A stretch of 64,000 nt of DNA from Dirofilaria immitis (Eukaryota > Nematoda > Chromadorea > Rhabditida > Onchocercidae), in NCBI GenBank assembly GCA_024305405.1, contig JAKNDB010000068.1, forward strand, positions 5,026,001 to 5,090,000. The letters run 5' to 3'. The notes below the pieces were generated by a model. It worked only from the letters and a program-made list of their open reading frames with translations. It ran no database searches and was not told where the DNA came from. How positions within the stretch are numbered: position 1 is the stretch's first letter; each line of letters starts with the position of its first letter. Both the position numbers and the translations under genes were made by a program. Shown here piece after piece: positions 61,445 through 64,000 of the stretch.

Positions 61445-62073
61445 GTTACGTTATAGTTTTTTGTACAAACTATAATTGTAATTGTGCGAAAAAAATAAAG
61501 TTGTAAAGATGTATTCTCATTGTTGCATTAGTTTCTAGCTATTATAATATATGCCCAAAGTCCATTTTTATTTTTATGAAATGATAATTTATTTATACCA
61601 TGCTGTTATCTAAATATATTAATCACGATGATCCTATATTTCTTCTTAAATTTTCTCAACGAGATAGCTGACAGAAATCATTGAATTACAAGTAACATTT
61701 CATTTTTTCGCTGGAAAGAATTCATCTCAAATTTAGGTGTGAACAGTCTTTCCTAATCTTTCTCTTTTCACTCACTATAACGCTATTTTTTCCATTTTTA
61801 AGATTTCTTTAGGTGCTTTGGTTTTTCTGGAACTGTGGAAAAATAAACTTGATTTATTATAAATCGAGAGGAGCAAACGGTGGCAGATTTCATAGGTGAT
61901 ATATCTAACCAATGAATGGTAGTGATAGAGAAATTTCATGTATTTGTAATGAAATAGTTGTCATGGCATTGCCGAGATATTATGCCATTTATTCATTCCC
62001 CTTAATCGTTTAGCATTTAAAAGCACTGCATGGTATTTTTCCCTATTTGCTCAAATGCTTGCAGTAATTAAGG
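61445..62073. other. intergenic gap after ALKBH4
   Basis: 630 bp, no exon recognised. The AATAAAG at about 61492 is a good polyadenylation signal for ALKBH4. Confidence 0.55.
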
Positions 62074-63946
62074 ATGACATCATCCTCTGCTGAAGATGCA
62101 CCCATGATGGATCCAGAAATGGGATATGCGATTTGCAGGTAATAGTTGATCCACTTTTTACAGGTATAGTTTGAGAAAAATATGTTTGACTGACTCTGAC
62201 TTTTGCAGTTGAAAAATGAGATTTTGAAAAATATTCCAGTTTTTATTGATGATTACAGAAGGAATTTAGCTGATTATATTTTCTCTTTTAATTAAATAAA
62301 CAAATGGAAGACCAAGATTTCCTAAACGTTGAAGAAGATTCATGATTTCGATGCAAGATCTGAAGTCATTTTCAAAAAGTCTAGAATACTGATATCAGAC
62401 TTTGTAGATTTATCGATTATACATTAATAATTATTCTTCATGATTAATTTATAAATTATTGACCAACGCTCATTTAAAAAGTTTTCTTACCAGTAGTTTC
62501 ACTTATGACTTCGCCAATGATCATTTCATTTTCAGAAATTTCGTAACATCAACCATCCTTCCTCGTTTTCGAAGAACTATTGATCAGATATTGTCACTTC
62601 CAAATCATTTGATAATAAGTGCATTACATGAAACGGTGTCATCTATTGAGAACGTTGTTAGCAAGGCAAATTTAAAAATTCTTTTTCTTAATTTGTGAGA
62701 TTTTTAAGATTGGGAATTACGTAATTTTTACCTCCCTTTCGACTTTTATATTCGGATTTTAAATACACATAATAAATAAAAGAAGGAATAAAACTGAAAG
62801 TGATGCGTCTAACGAATTGAAAGCAAATGTTTAAATGATTTAGTGCGGTGATCATTTGAGAAAATCTAATGATTGTGGTATTCAATATTCAGTAGTGACC
62901 CTTAATTCTAATGAATTAAAAGAATAATTCTGAGTGTAGAGTAGTTCTTTGTCATGTTCAAAACAGAGCTTAGGATTTGAATGGATTCTAGAGATAGCTC
63001 ATTTTTATGGAAATTTCTCGTTTTGAATCATAGATATAATGCAGAACTTCGTTTTTGTCTGTTTTGCTAGTTGATTTCTTTAAATATTATTTGCTAAATT
63101 ACATTTTTACAGAAAATTCGAGAAATCATGGATGGAAAAAATATAGTACGGAATATCTTAGGACGAGAATTTTACATTTTACTGGAAATATATTGTTTAA
63201 ATCTGATGTTAGTTTTCAGTTTTGATTTGTCTTGTTTAATGGCTCTGAGGAGTATTCTTTTTATTTCTAAATAAATTTCGCTTTGAAATAAATGAATATC
63301 GTGGTAGAGAGAGAATATTCGTGAATTTCAGTTCTTTATCAGTATAATTACCGTAAATTTTTTGTTCGCATGAATTTTAGGGACACTGGTTATTGTATAA
63401 TTTTGTATTTCCGTTTTTAATATAGCTGAAACGGTGTATTGTGGTGAAAAGAATATATAAATGCTTCACGTGAATTAAATTGCCTCATATATCATGCACT
63501 TCAAAATTTGGTTAAAAATTTCATATAGTCAATGAGTTTACTTAAAAACTAAACTTCATGCAAGTACATTAAAATTTAATTATTCTTTTTATTACGATTA
63601 GTCGCCCTAGTCTTGGTTTCAGTATTTCATTGTTCATTTACGATAATAATGTGAGATCATATAAGAGAAAACTTTCCAAAGGCATAAGTGTTTGAGTAGT
63701 TTATCAATGATAATAATAATGAGAAAATACTGATATATAGAAGCCATTATTAGTTTTGGATTTTGCTTATTCATCGGTGATATTAACGTTGTGTTTGTTT
63801 TTAGATAGAGAAAAAATGAAGGTATTAATGTGCAGTGCATTTAAAATAAGCTTTCTTTTATATGAAACATTGGAAGCAAAGGACAGTGAAGCATCTGCTT
63901 GTCGTAAAGCTTTACTGGCTCTGTTTCGAGAAACAGTGATGCATTT
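62074..63946 (+). CDS. 5' exons of an unrecognised gene running off the right edge
   Basis: Exon 1 at 62074-62138 starts TSSSAEDAPMMDPEMGYAIC after Met and ends with a good GTAATA donor in phase 2. Exon 2 starts at 62536 after TTTTCAG and joins in phase; it encodes TILPRFRRTIDQILSLPNHL and IISALHETVSSIENVV. A later exon at about 63805-63946 has VLMCSAFKISFLLYETLEAK and SACRKALLALFRETVMHL before GTTAGT. The junction between the last two could not be phased, so an intermediate exon may be missing. The sequence is helical, HEAT-like in feel, but I do not recognise the family. The 3' end lies outside the window. Confidence 0.5.
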
Positions 63947-64000
63947 GTTAGTTATTATCATTTAATTGTACATTTGTATGAGGAGGCGCCCTTAAATGTA

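Overview
The window looks like nuclear DNA of a nematode, probably a clade III spirurid or filarial worm. The evidence is a very AT-rich background, genes cut into 6-13 short exons with GT-AG introns and TTTCAG-type acceptors, spliced-leader-like acceptors just upstream of start codons, and a venom-allergen-like CAP gene remnant whose closest remembered relatives are filarial. The species is inferred, not proven. I saw no rRNA, CRISPR array, insertion sequence or bacterial operon.

Layout. 1-14046 is gene-poor and rich in simple and tandem repeats, with one possible secreted peptide ORF and a broken tRNA-Arg-like fragment. 14047-23012 is a large inverted repeat with two arms of about 2.85 kb around a 3.26 kb spacer. 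Each arm holds a four-exon gene for a small cysteine-rich secreted protein plus the last two exons of a smoothelin-type calponin-homology gene. The spacer holds a CAP/venom-allergen-like pseudogene. 23013-63000 is the gene-dense part: COMMD5-like (-), JMJD4 (+), METTL21-like lysine methyltransferase (-), PHF12-like PHD/FHA protein (+), a 6.6 kb gene desert with two minisatellites, unc-119 (+), SIRT6/sir-2.4-like (-), a 719-residue protein with two tandem helix-turn-helix plus C2HC modules that I do not recognise (+), and ALKBH4 (+). From 62074 a further gene runs off the right edge.

The conserved genes are ordinary housekeeping or chromatin and protein-modification factors: two 2-oxoglutarate oxygenases, one methyltransferase, one sirtuin and one PHD reader. 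Nothing shows that they form a pathway or operon; intergenic gaps are 0.4-7 kb and several pairs are divergent or convergent. The most unusual items are the inverted repeat and the duplicated HTH-zinc protein.

A quality caution applies throughout. Several otherwise perfect conserved exons (PHF12, ALKBH4) are broken by a single missing or extra base inside an A or T run, and most arm-to-arm differences in the inverted repeat are also homopolymer lengths. Sequence error must be excluded before any single frameshift here is read as biology.
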